Shown: positions 22,623-29,246 of the stretch, one piece after another
How positions within the stretch are numbered: position 1 is the first letter of the stretch
Layout of the letters: every line of letters starts with the position of its first letter
DNA from: Flavobacteriaceae bacterium UBA7433
GTDB taxonomy: Bacteria > Bacteroidota > Bacteroidia > Flavobacteriales > Flavobacteriaceae
Direction: 5' to 3'
Length of the DNA: 29,246 bases
Assembly: GCA_002477565.1 (NCBI GenBank)
Contig: DLQL01000027.1
Coordinates: 1 to 29,246, forward strand
The notes under the pieces: model-generated
Told to the model about the DNA's origin: nothing
Database searches by the model: none
What the model saw: only the letters and a program-made list of their open reading frames with translations
Translations under genes and position numbers: made by a program

Positions 22623-23471
22623 TTAGTAATCTCCTAAGGTAACTGGGTTTTGAGCAAAAGCTTCTTCCAACTGAGCGTCGTTCGGTGCTTTTCCGTGCCA
22701 TGCATGGGTATGCATCATAAAATCAACACCGTTCCCCATTTCTGTGTACAACAAAATACAAATGGGTTGCCCATTTCCGGACAATGCTTTTGCTTCGTTG
22801 AGAATGGCTGTAATGGCTTCAATGTCATTTCCTTTGTTCTCTTCCAATACAATCCATCCAAAAGCCTCAAATTTGGCTTTGACGTCGCCCATGGCCAATA
22901 CATGGTCCGTTGTCCCGTCGATTTGTTTGCCGTTCAAATCTACTGTGGCGATCAGGTTGTCCACTTTTTTAGCAGAAGCATACATGATGGCTTCCCAGTT
23001 TTGACCCTCTTGCAACTCTCCATCGCCGTGAAGGGAAAACACGGTCTTCGCGTCGCCATTTAATTTTTTTGCTTGTGCAGCGCCAATGGCCACACTCATT
23101 CCTTGTCCTAAGGATCCCGAAGCCATGCGGATTCCTTCCAAACCTTCGTGGGTGGTGGGATGCCCTTGCAAACGAGAATTTAATTTTCTAAAAGTAGCCA
23201 ATTCGGATACAGAAAAATAACCACTTCGTGCCAAAACACTATAAAAAACTGGTGAAATATGACCATTTGACAAAAAGAAAAGATCTTCATTTTTTCCATC
23301 CATGTCAAAAACATCTGACGAATACTCCATGATTTCTTGGTACAAAACGGTCAAAAATTCGGTACAGCCTAAAGAGCCTCCAGGGTGACCTGAATTCACA
23401 GCATGTACCATTCGTAAAATATCTCTTCTTACTTGTTGAGAAAAATCTTTGAGTTCTTGCGTTGTCGCCAT
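22623..23471 (-). CDS. Transketolase, N-terminal (TPP-binding) subunit
   Basis: The 282-residue protein is the N-terminal third to half of transketolase. It shows MVHAVNSGHPGGSLGCTEFLTVLYQEIM, FFLSNGHISPVFYSVLARSGYF, HPTTHEGLEGIRMASGSLGQGMSVAIGAA, the thiamine diphosphate motif GDGELQEGQNWEAIMYA with VDLNGKQIDG, and the end HAWHGKAPNDAQLEEA. It needs the C-terminal subunit encoded at 456-1427. The ATG at 23471 is chosen by homology; an upstream in-frame start at 23501 would overlap the promoter. It has its own promoter (23491-23521) and ends at the shared terminator with queE. Confidence 0.93.
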   Translation of the reverse strand: MATTQELKDFSQQVRRDILRMVHAVNSGHPGGSLGCTEFLTVLYQEIMEYSSDVFDMDGKNEDLFFLSNGHISPVFYSVLARSGYFSVSELATFRKLNSRLQGHPTTHEGLEGIRMASGSLGQGMSVAIGAAQAKKLNGDAKTVFSLHGDGELQEGQNWEAIMYASAKKVDNLIATVDLNGKQIDGTTDHVLAMGDVKAKFEAFGWIVLEENKGNDIEAITAILNEAKALSGNGQPICILLYTEMGNGVDFMMHTHAWHGKAPNDAQLEEAFAQNPVTLGDY

Positions 23472-23490
23472 TTTAAATGAGTTTTGTTGG

Positions 23491-23521
23491 CAAAAATACA
23501 TTTTTTAAGTGATGGTGCAAA
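23491..23521 (-). promoter_or_regulatory. Promoter of the transketolase N subunit gene
   Basis: On the minus strand TTTG (complement of 23518-23521), a 19-bp spacer and TATTTTTG (complement of 23491-23498) fit the Bacteroidota consensus. The ATG is 19 bp downstream. Confidence 0.55.
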
Positions 23522-23650
23522 CTTATTTGAAATGAATATGTTGAAGCACATCCAAGCTGAATCAAAAGGGTGAAATGTACTTTTAAAAAATGAATTGAAA
23601 GCTTAAAATATGGTTTTAAAACCCATTGAAAAAACCCGAAGTGTTTCTTT

Positions 23651-25168
23651 TTAGAAAGGCACTTCGCCGTCATCAACTCCATCAAAAGCATCTTGTGTAG
23701 TCGGAAAGTTTTCAGAAGTAATTTCTTGATTGAAATCGTTCATTTTGGATTGGAATTCATTGCCAAATCCAGCTTCCAAATCGGAAAATTTTGCCAAGTG
23801 TCCTGTAAACTTTAAACGGATGTTTTCCAACCCTCCATTTCGGTGTTTTGCCACTATAAATTCGCCTTGGCCTTCGCAAGGTGAATGATCGTCATCGTCC
23901 CATTCGGTCAATCCATAGTATTCGGGACGAAAGATAAACGAAACAATATCTGCGTCTTGTTCGATGGCTCCTGATTCCCTTAAATCGGAAAGCAAAGGTC
24001 TTTTAGAGCCTCCTCGGGTTTCCACTGCACGTGACAATTGGGACAACGCAATGACAGGAATGCTCAATTCTTTGGCAAGTGCTTTCAAATTTCGTGAAAT
24101 CATGGAGATTTCTTGTTCTCGGTTTCCTCCTCCGCTACCGCCAGCAGTCATCAACTGAAGGTAATCAATCACAATGATTTTGATGCCGTGTTGAGAAGCG
24201 AGACGTCTTGCTTTGGCGCGCAAATCAAAGATGGACAGCGACGGAGTGTCGTCGATAAAAATGGGTGCATCAGAAAGGTTTTTCACCTTGACATTTAATT
24301 GTTCCCATTCGTGAGCTTCCAAATTTCCTTTACGCAACTTTTCGGAAGTCAAGCCAGTTTCACTTGAGATCATACGAGTGATCAATTGTACAGAAGACAT
24401 TTCTAAGGAGAACAAGGCCACTGCATGGTTGAAATCGATGGCCATGTTTTTGGCCATGGAGATGACAAAAGCCGTTTTCCCCATTCCGGGACGTGCAGCG
24501 ATAATAATCAAATCCGAAGGCTGCCATCCAGAGGTCAAAGCATCCAGTTTGGTAAAGCCTGTCTCCAGGCCACTCATTCCCTCTTTGTTTCCGATTTCTT
24601 GAATTTTAGATACGGCTTGTTTTACCAAGTCTTTGGCGGTTTCAGAACTCTTTTTTAAGTTTCCTTGAGTGACTTCAAACAATTTCGATTCGGCATTGTC
24701 CAACAAATCAAAAACATCTGAAGTTTCGTCATAAGAATTTTCAATGATTTCACTTGAAATACTTATCAACTGACGCTGTATGTATTTTTGAATAATGATG
24801 CGGGCATGGAATTCAATATGGGCAGAAGAAGCCACTTTTTGAGTCAATTTGATGAGGTAAAAATCACCACCCACAAATTCTAGCTTGCCTTCTTTGCGCA
24901 ATTGGTTGGAAACGGTCAACAAATCGGTAGGTTCCGAATTCTGAAACAAGGCGTATACAGCTGCGTAAATTTCTTTGTGTGCCTCTTTGTAAAAAGCTTT
25001 TGCGTGCAAAATATCGATGACATCGTCGATTCCTTTTTTATCTATCATCATGGCACCCAACACGGCTTCTTCCAAATCTAGAGCTTGTGGGGGGATTTTG
25101 CCTTTTTCGAGGCTGATGATTCTACTTTTGTCAACTTTTTTTCCTTTGATCGTATTTGTCCGCTCCAT
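23651..25168 (-). CDS. dnaB: Replicative DNA helicase
   Basis: DnaB, 505 residues, is the hexameric 5'-3' helicase of the replication fork. The N-terminal helical domain begins near IPPQALDLEEAVLGAMM (25-41). The RecA-like domain has Walker A AARPGMGKTA (224-233), the ALFSLEMS segment (251-258), Walker B IIVIDYLQLM (331-340), and LKALAKELSIPVIALSQLSRAVE followed by SDLRESGAIEQDADIV with the arginine finger region. The C-terminal tail after FSDLEAGFGNEF is acidic and low in complexity. There is no intein. A TAAATTTG -7-like box (25174-25181) stands only five bases from the ATG. The transketolase N subunit gene lies 179 bp further on, with its own promoter. Confidence 0.97.
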   Translation of the reverse strand: MERTNTIKGKKVDKSRIISLEKGKIPPQALDLEEAVLGAMMIDKKGIDDVIDILHAKAFYKEAHKEIYAAVYALFQNSEPTDLLTVSNQLRKEGKLEFVGGDFYLIKLTQKVASSAHIEFHARIIIQKYIQRQLISISSEIIENSYDETSDVFDLLDNAESKLFEVTQGNLKKSSETAKDLVKQAVSKIQEIGNKEGMSGLETGFTKLDALTSGWQPSDLIIIAARPGMGKTAFVISMAKNMAIDFNHAVALFSLEMSSVQLITRMISSETGLTSEKLRKGNLEAHEWEQLNVKVKNLSDAPIFIDDTPSLSIFDLRAKARRLASQHGIKIIVIDYLQLMTAGGSGGGNREQEISMISRNLKALAKELSIPVIALSQLSRAVETRGGSKRPLLSDLRESGAIEQDADIVSFIFRPEYYGLTEWDDDDHSPCEGQGEFIVAKHRNGGLENIRLKFTGHLAKFSDLEAGFGNEFQSKMNDFNQEITSENFPTTQDAFDGVDDGEVPF

Positions 25169-25331
25169 AGCTACAAATTTAATTGAATATTTGAATTAAT
25201 GAATTTAAATAGGGACTTTTAATTTCAACATTTGACTGTTTATAAGAGTTCAAAATTGTTCATAAGTAGCTCACTTCTATAAAGACCTTTAAAATTAAGG
25301 CTTGTCATGCGGGTTTTAGAAAGTGTTTTTT

Positions 25332-25364
25332 TTTGACAAGACAAACAAAAAGACAGTATCTTTG
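25332..25364 (+). promoter_or_regulatory. Promoter of the DUF3810 gene
   Basis: TTTG at 25332-25335, a 21-bp spacer and TATCTTTG at 25357-25364 match the Bacteroidota pattern. The ATG at 25417 lies 52 bp downstream. Confidence 0.5.
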
Positions 25365-25416
25365 AAAGGTAAGACTGCCATTTTCCTATCAAAAGTGTGC
25401 TGCAACTCAAAACAAC

Positions 25417-26487
25417 ATGAACAATTCTCTGTACGCTCGCTACTGGACTTACTTTTTGCTTTTACAGATTGCCACAGTTCAATTGCTGTCGCTATTTCCA
25501 AATTTCGTGGAACGCTATTACGCGACAGGCATCTATCCAAGACTCTCAGGTTTTATGCGTTTTGTCTTTGGAGGGCTCCCTTTTAGCATTGGAGATGTAT
25601 TTTACGGATCGCTCATGGTTTTGTTTCTTCGGTTTGTATACATTGTTTTTAGGAATCGGGGTTTAGAACTCAAAAGGTACTTCTGGGCAGTTGGAAAAAC
25701 GCTTTCCATCCTTCATTTGGCATTTTACCTCTCTTGGGGAATGAATTATTTTCGAATTCCTTTGGCAAGTCAGATGGGAATCAAATCCCAAACATTCACT
25801 TTGACACAATTGCTTTCTTTTACAGAAGGCCTAGTCTTAGAAGTCAACAGTTTGCAAGTCCAACTCGCCAAAAACAAGCAAACGGCAGCGTCGATGACCT
25901 ACTCCCAAAAAGACCTCTACAACTTGGCCATAAAGAGCTACCAACGCACAAGCGATTCCTATCCTTTTTTAGCCTACAAAAACCCCTCTATAAAAAACTC
26001 TTTATTCAGTAAACCCCTTACTTATATGGGTTTTGCAGGCTACCTCAATCCCTTTTCAGGAGAAGCACAGGTCAACGACAATACACCGTTGTTGGGAACT
26101 GCATTCACCACCTGTCATGAAATGGCGCATCAACTGGGCTACGCGCCAGAAAAAGAAGCGAATTTTATTGGATACCTCGCTTGTATTTCTAGTGATAACC
26201 TATATTTTCAATACGCGGGAAAACTGAAGGCTCTGAAATATTTGCTTTCAGAAATTGCAAAAAGAAATGGCACTTCCTATACAAAAATGTGCAATCAGTT
26301 GCACCTAGGAGTTTTAAAAAACCTATACGAGGCCTCTCATTTTTGGAAACAATACCAAAACCCCTTAGAACCATTTTTTAAGAAAGGTTACCATACCTAC
26401 CTCAAGGCCAACCGACAAAATAAGGGCATTCAAGGATATAACTACATGGTTGGACTCCTCCTCAACCATAAACGAGCCATCGATTGA
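25417..26487 (+). CDS. DUF3810 family membrane protein with HExxH motif
   Basis: The 356-residue protein has three hydrophobic segments in its first third (about 9-27, 53-78, 89-109), then a soluble region. HEMAH at 234-238, with Glu245 or Glu247 in the following GYAPEKEANFIGYLAC, looks like a gluzincin-type zinc metalloprotease site, and this matches the DUF3810 family. FAGYLNPFSGEAQVND before it and YFQYAGKLKALKYLL after it are also typical of that family as I remember it. It is probably a membrane-anchored zinc hydrolase; the substrate is unknown. It diverges from dnaB and has its own promoter. The TrmH-type methyltransferase gene follows after 85 bp. Confidence 0.82.
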   Translation: MNNSLYARYWTYFLLLQIATVQLLSLFPNFVERYYATGIYPRLSGFMRFVFGGLPFSIGDVFYGSLMVLFLRFVYIVFRNRGLELKRYFWAVGKTLSILHLAFYLSWGMNYFRIPLASQMGIKSQTFTLTQLLSFTEGLVLEVNSLQVQLAKNKQTAASMTYSQKDLYNLAIKSYQRTSDSYPFLAYKNPSIKNSLFSKPLTYMGFAGYLNPFSGEAQVNDNTPLLGTAFTTCHEMAHQLGYAPEKEANFIGYLACISSDNLYFQYAGKLKALKYLLSEIAKRNGTSYTKMCNQLHLGVLKNLYEASHFWKQYQNPLEPFFKKGYHTYLKANRQNKGIQGYNYMVGLLLNHKRAID

Positions 26488-26572
26488 GCAGGCAAAGACT
26501 TTTGCCTGTTACATTCCTTGACGAATTCAATAGTAGATGGAATAAAATCTTATTTTTGTAAAAAAATTACAC

Positions 26573-27382
26573 ATGCACAAAAAAATCAGCAGTCTTCAAA
26601 ATCCTTCTGTCAAAGAGTGGATACAGCTGAAGGATAAATCCCGATTTAGAAAGCTATCCGGTAATTTTTTATTGGAAGGAAGACGCGAGATTCATTTGGC
26701 TATTGAGGGTGGATATTCCATCCATAAATTAGTGTATTGCAGTACTATTATTGACGAAGAAAGCTTGGCATCGCTTCTAGAAAGTTTACCGAGTGCCACA
26801 ACCTGTATCGAGCTATCAACAGAAGTTTATACCAAAGTTGCTACCCGCGACACAACGGAAGGTGTCTTTGCTTTGGCAGCATCAAAAAGCCATGCCTTAG
26901 AGGAACTTGTTTTTAAAAGAAAAGCCCCTTTGCTCTTGGTAGCAGAAGCTCCAGAAAAACCGGGCAACATCGGTGCTTTGTTGCGAACGGCGGATGCAGC
27001 AGACATCGACGCCGTGCTGATTGCGAATCCAAAGACAGACTTGTACAATCCAAATACCATACGCAGCAGTGTCGGTTGTTTATTTACTACGCAAGTTGCA
27101 ACGGGCTCTACTGAGGAAATTTTGACCTATTTAAAAGAGCATAAAATTTCGGTCTATGCGGCTGCACTCAAAACAGACGCCGAACCCTACCAAGATCAAG
27201 ATTTGAAAAAGGCAACAGCGATTGTCGTAGGTACAGAAGCTGTTGGTCTTTCCGAAGATTGGCTTGAAAATGCAAACAAAAAAATCATCATCCCTATGAA
27301 TGGAAAGATAGACTCCATGAATGTTTCTGTCGCCGCAGCTGTGCTGATTTTTGAAGCCAAACGACAACGGAATTTTTCCTAA
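26573..27382 (+). CDS. TrmH/SpoU family RNA methyltransferase
   Basis: The 269-residue protein has an L30e-like substrate-binding domain (about 1-100; KISSLQNPSVKEWIQLKDKSRFRKLSGNFLLEGRREIHLAI) and a SPOUT methyltransferase domain (about 115-265). The knotted SAM site is spread over AEAPEKPGNIGALLRTADAADIDAVLIANPKTDLYNPNTIRSSVGCLF, VVGTEAVGLSEDWL and IPMNGKIDSMNVSVAAAVLIFEA. It should methylate a 2'-OH in rRNA or tRNA; the target nucleotide cannot be read from sequence. A TATTTTTG -7-like box (26551-26558) precedes the ATG at 26573. The rel gene follows on the same strand after 71 bp. Confidence 0.9.
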   Translation: MHKKISSLQNPSVKEWIQLKDKSRFRKLSGNFLLEGRREIHLAIEGGYSIHKLVYCSTIIDEESLASLLESLPSATTCIELSTEVYTKVATRDTTEGVFALAASKSHALEELVFKRKAPLLLVAEAPEKPGNIGALLRTADAADIDAVLIANPKTDLYNPNTIRSSVGCLFTTQVATGSTEEILTYLKEHKISVYAAALKTDAEPYQDQDLKKATAIVVGTEAVGLSEDWLENANKKIIIPMNGKIDSMNVSVAAAVLIFEAKRQRNFS

Positions 27383-27453
27383 ACCCTGAAAAAAATCTTT
27401 CAAAAATTTACAGGTAATAAAAACCAATTTTAAGCAAAATATGCTATATTTCG

Positions 27454-29246
27454 ATGATGAGTTACCAAGCGACCATAGAAGAAGAAAATAAAGAAATTGC
27501 CAAGCGGTACAAGGACTTGCTAAAAGGATCCTACCAAACCTTGTCGCTGACGGATAAGAAATTGATTCGAAAAGCCTTTGACTTGTCCTTGGAGGCCCAC
27601 AGCAAGCAAAGAAGAAAAACTGGGGAGCCCTATATTTTTCACCCCATTGCAGTTGCCAAAATTGTCGCCTACGAAATTGGCCTTGGAGCACCTTCTATTG
27701 CTGCAGCTCTTTTGCACGATGTGGTCGAAGACACGCCTTATACTGTTAACGACATGGAACAGTTTTTTGGAGAAAAAATTGCTAAAATTGTCAGTGGCCT
27801 GACCAAAATATCGCGTCTCAACAAAACACAAGACGCCTCCATTCAAGCAGAGAACTTTAGAAAAATGTTGTTGACCTTGAACGACGATGTTCGAGTCATT
27901 CTTATCAAAATTGCCGATCGGTTGCACAACATGCAGACCATGGATGCCATGCCCGCTCACAAGCAGGTAAAAATCGCCTCTGAAACACTGTATATCTACG
28001 CACCACTCGCACATCGACTGGGCTTGTACAATATCAAAACCACCTTAGAAGACTTGGGCTTGAAATACACCGAATCTGATGTGTACAATGATATTTCTGC
28101 TAAGATTATCGAAAGCAAAGAAGAGCAAGACGCTTACATCGAAACTTTTTCTGAAAAAATTAGAGAAACGCTCAAAGATCAAAACTTTGAATACACCATC
28201 AAAGGGAGGTCCAAATCCATCTACTCTATATGCCGAAAAATGCGTGCACAAAACGTTCGCTTTGAGGAAGTCTATGACAAATTTGCCATTCGAATTATTT
28301 ACAAATCGAATGAAAAGAATGAAAAATTTGATGCTTGGAAAATTTATTCCATTGTTACTGAACATTACAATCCCAATCCGCTTCGTTTGAGAGATTGGAT
28401 TACCAATCCCAAAACTACTGGATACGAATCTTTGCACATCACTGTCATGGGACCACGTGGGAAATGGGTTGAAGTCCAAATTCGATCGGAGCGCATGGAT
28501 GAGATTGCCGAAAAAGGCTATGCAGCACATTTCAAATACAAACAAGGAACTTCAGCTGAAAGTGTATTGGAAACATGGCTAGATCGTTTGAAGGACACCT
28601 TGGAGAACAAAAGCATCAATGCTGTTGATTTTGTTGAAGACTTTAAACTAAACCTCTATTCTGAAGAAATTTTTGTTTTCACGCCAAATGGAGATTTGAA
28701 GTCCTTGCCCAAAGGAGCTTCCGCACTTGATTTTGCCTTTGCGGTACACACCGACGTCGGTTTGCGCTGTAGAGGCGCGCTGGTAAATGGAAAATTAACC
28801 CCTCTCGACACCGTCTTGGGAAGTGGTGACCAGGTAGAAATCATGACCTCCAACACGAACAAGCCCAATCCGAGATGGCTCGAATTTGTTGTCACTGCAA
28901 GAGCAAAGGCACGCATTCGTGCTGCATTAAAAGAAGAAGAAAAACGCATTGCCGACGAAGGAAAAATTCTTTTGACTCGAAAATTAAAGTATTTGAAAAT
29001 TTCTTTGAGTGAAAAGGTGGTCAACGAATTGGTCTCCCATTTCAAACTCAGAACAAGCTTTGACTTGTTTTATCGTATGGGAGCTTCAACCATCGAAAAT
29101 TTTGAATTGAAGAATTTCGCAGCCAAGCGCAGCAACAATCTCTACAAATACCTTAAAAACAAAATGCGAAAAAGTTCTTCTCAAAGACCTCGAGAAGAAT
29201 CCGAAGAATTGACTCAGAAATACGACCTTTTGGTTTTTGGGAAAGA
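27454..29246 (+). CDS. RelA/SpoT family (p)ppGpp synthetase/hydrolase, 3' end cut by window
   Basis: The frame is open from ATG 27454 (or the next ATG, 27457) to the window edge, about 597 codons. The hydrolase HD domain is intact: FHP at about residue 63, ALLHDVVEDTPYT with His88/Asp89, and KIADRLHNMQTM. The synthetase domain follows with GRSKSIYSICRKM (about 251-263), YDKFAIRIIY and NPKTTGYESLHITVMGPRGKWVEVQIRS, then GYAAHFKYK. A TGS domain (about 403-470; EIFVFTPNGDLKSLPKGASALDFAFAVHTDVG) begins the regulatory half. Both active sites look complete, so it should make and break (p)ppGpp and be the main stringent-response enzyme. The C-terminal ACT part lies beyond the window. A TATATTTC box (27445-27452) touches the start codon, hinting at a leaderless mRNA. 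Confidence 0.95.
   Translation, partial: MMSYQATIEEENKEIAKRYKDLLKGSYQTLSLTDKKLIRKAFDLSLEAHSKQRRKTGEPYIFHPIAVAKIVAYEIGLGAPSIAAALLHDVVEDTPYTVNDMEQFFGEKIAKIVSGLTKISRLNKTQDASIQAENFRKMLLTLNDDVRVILIKIADRLHNMQTMDAMPAHKQVKIASETLYIYAPLAHRLGLYNIKTTLEDLGLKYTESDVYNDISAKIIESKEEQDAYIETFSEKIRETLKDQNFEYTIKGRSKSIYSICRKMRAQNVRFEEVYDKFAIRIIYKSNEKNEKFDAWKIYSIVTEHYNPNPLRLRDWITNPKTTGYESLHITVMGPRGKWVEVQIRSERMDEIAEKGYAAHFKYKQGTSAESVLETWLDRLKDTLENKSINAVDFVEDFKLNLYSEEIFVFTPNGDLKSLPKGASALDFAFAVHTDVGLRCRGALVNGKLTPLDTVLGSGDQVEIMTSNTNKPNPRWLEFVVTARAKARIRAALKEEEKRIADEGKILLTRKLKYLKISLSEKVVNELVSHFKLRTSFDLFYRMGASTIENFELKNFAAKRSNNLYKYLKNKMRKSSSQRPREESEELTQKYDLLVFGK

Noticed and set aside
23612..23623. GGTTTTAAAACC palindrome between dnaB and the transketolase N subunit gene
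   Set aside because: Low-complexity palindromes of this kind are expected by chance in A+T-rich spacers, and it is not placed at the promoter.
26489..26508. CAGGCAAA-gact-TTTGCCTG hairpin after the DUF3810 gene
   Set aside because: The eight-base-pair stem is real, but no T-run follows on either strand, so I do not call it an intrinsic terminator; it may be only a processing structure or chance.
27520..28014. Long minus-strand open frames (27131-27691, 27520-28014, 28045-28545) across the methyltransferase and rel genes
   Set aside because: They are Phe/Cys-rich antisense frames of conserved genes without start context or homology.

Overview
The window looks like a chromosomal core region of a member of the Bacteroidota, most likely a marine-type flavobacterium. 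Several signs agree: A+T-rich spacers, almost no Shine-Dalgarno sequences, promoters of the TTTG-N18-21-TAnnTTTG type, a histidine operon in the order hisG-D-C-B-H-A-F-IE with bifunctional HisB and HisIE, a two-gene transketolase, a HisG of the long form, and family members typical of this group (DUF3810, PorT-type barrel, LptF/G permease beside tgt). I see no insertion sequence, phage gene, integrase or CRISPR array.

Layout. 1-2121 (+): 3' end of a Maf-type pyrophosphatase gene, the transketolase C-terminal subunit and a beta-barrel outer membrane protein, closed by a terminator. 2224-2775 (+): a lone DUF1842-like gene with its own promoter and a foldable 5' leader. 2775-10421 (-): the complete eight-gene his operon. 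It is preceded by an 18-residue leader peptide with His-His-His-Phe-His and a terminator/antiterminator pair, so it is a classical attenuator. 10732-14154 (-): tRNA-Ala(GGC), accA, an LptF/LptG permease and tgt. 14306-14866 (+): hemJ-like gene. 14873-16653 (-): recR followed by a family 2 glycosyltransferase gene. 16774-21172 (+): sodium:solute symporter, pdxH, SixA-type phosphatase, Ppx/GppA phosphatase and a lipoprotein cyclophilin, all tightly packed or overlapping. 21186-21755 (-): unknown lipoprotein. 21919-22551 (+): queE. 22623-25168 (-): transketolase N-terminal subunit and dnaB. 25417-29246 (+): DUF3810 membrane protein with HExxH, a TrmH/SpoU-type RNA methyltransferase, and a relA/spoT-type gene cut by the window end.

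How the genes fit together. The his operon holds every step from PRPP/ATP to histidine, controlled at RNA level by charged tRNA-His (leader) and probably by feedback on long-form HisG. tgt and queE both belong to queuosine/7-deazaguanine metabolism but are 8 kb apart. The two halves of transketolase (456-1427 and 22623-23471) must work as one enzyme, yet they lie 21 kb apart on opposite strands. The rest is housekeeping: fatty acid synthesis (accA), envelope lipid export (LptF/G), heme (hemJ), vitamin B6 (pdxH), recombination (recR), replication (dnaB) and the stringent response (rel).

I found no convincing novel multi-gene system. The observations most worth a second look are the his attenuator, the separated transketolase halves, a Tgt without the usual zinc-binding cysteines, the DUF1842-like gene with its leader structure, and several genes whose -7 element almost touches the start codon.
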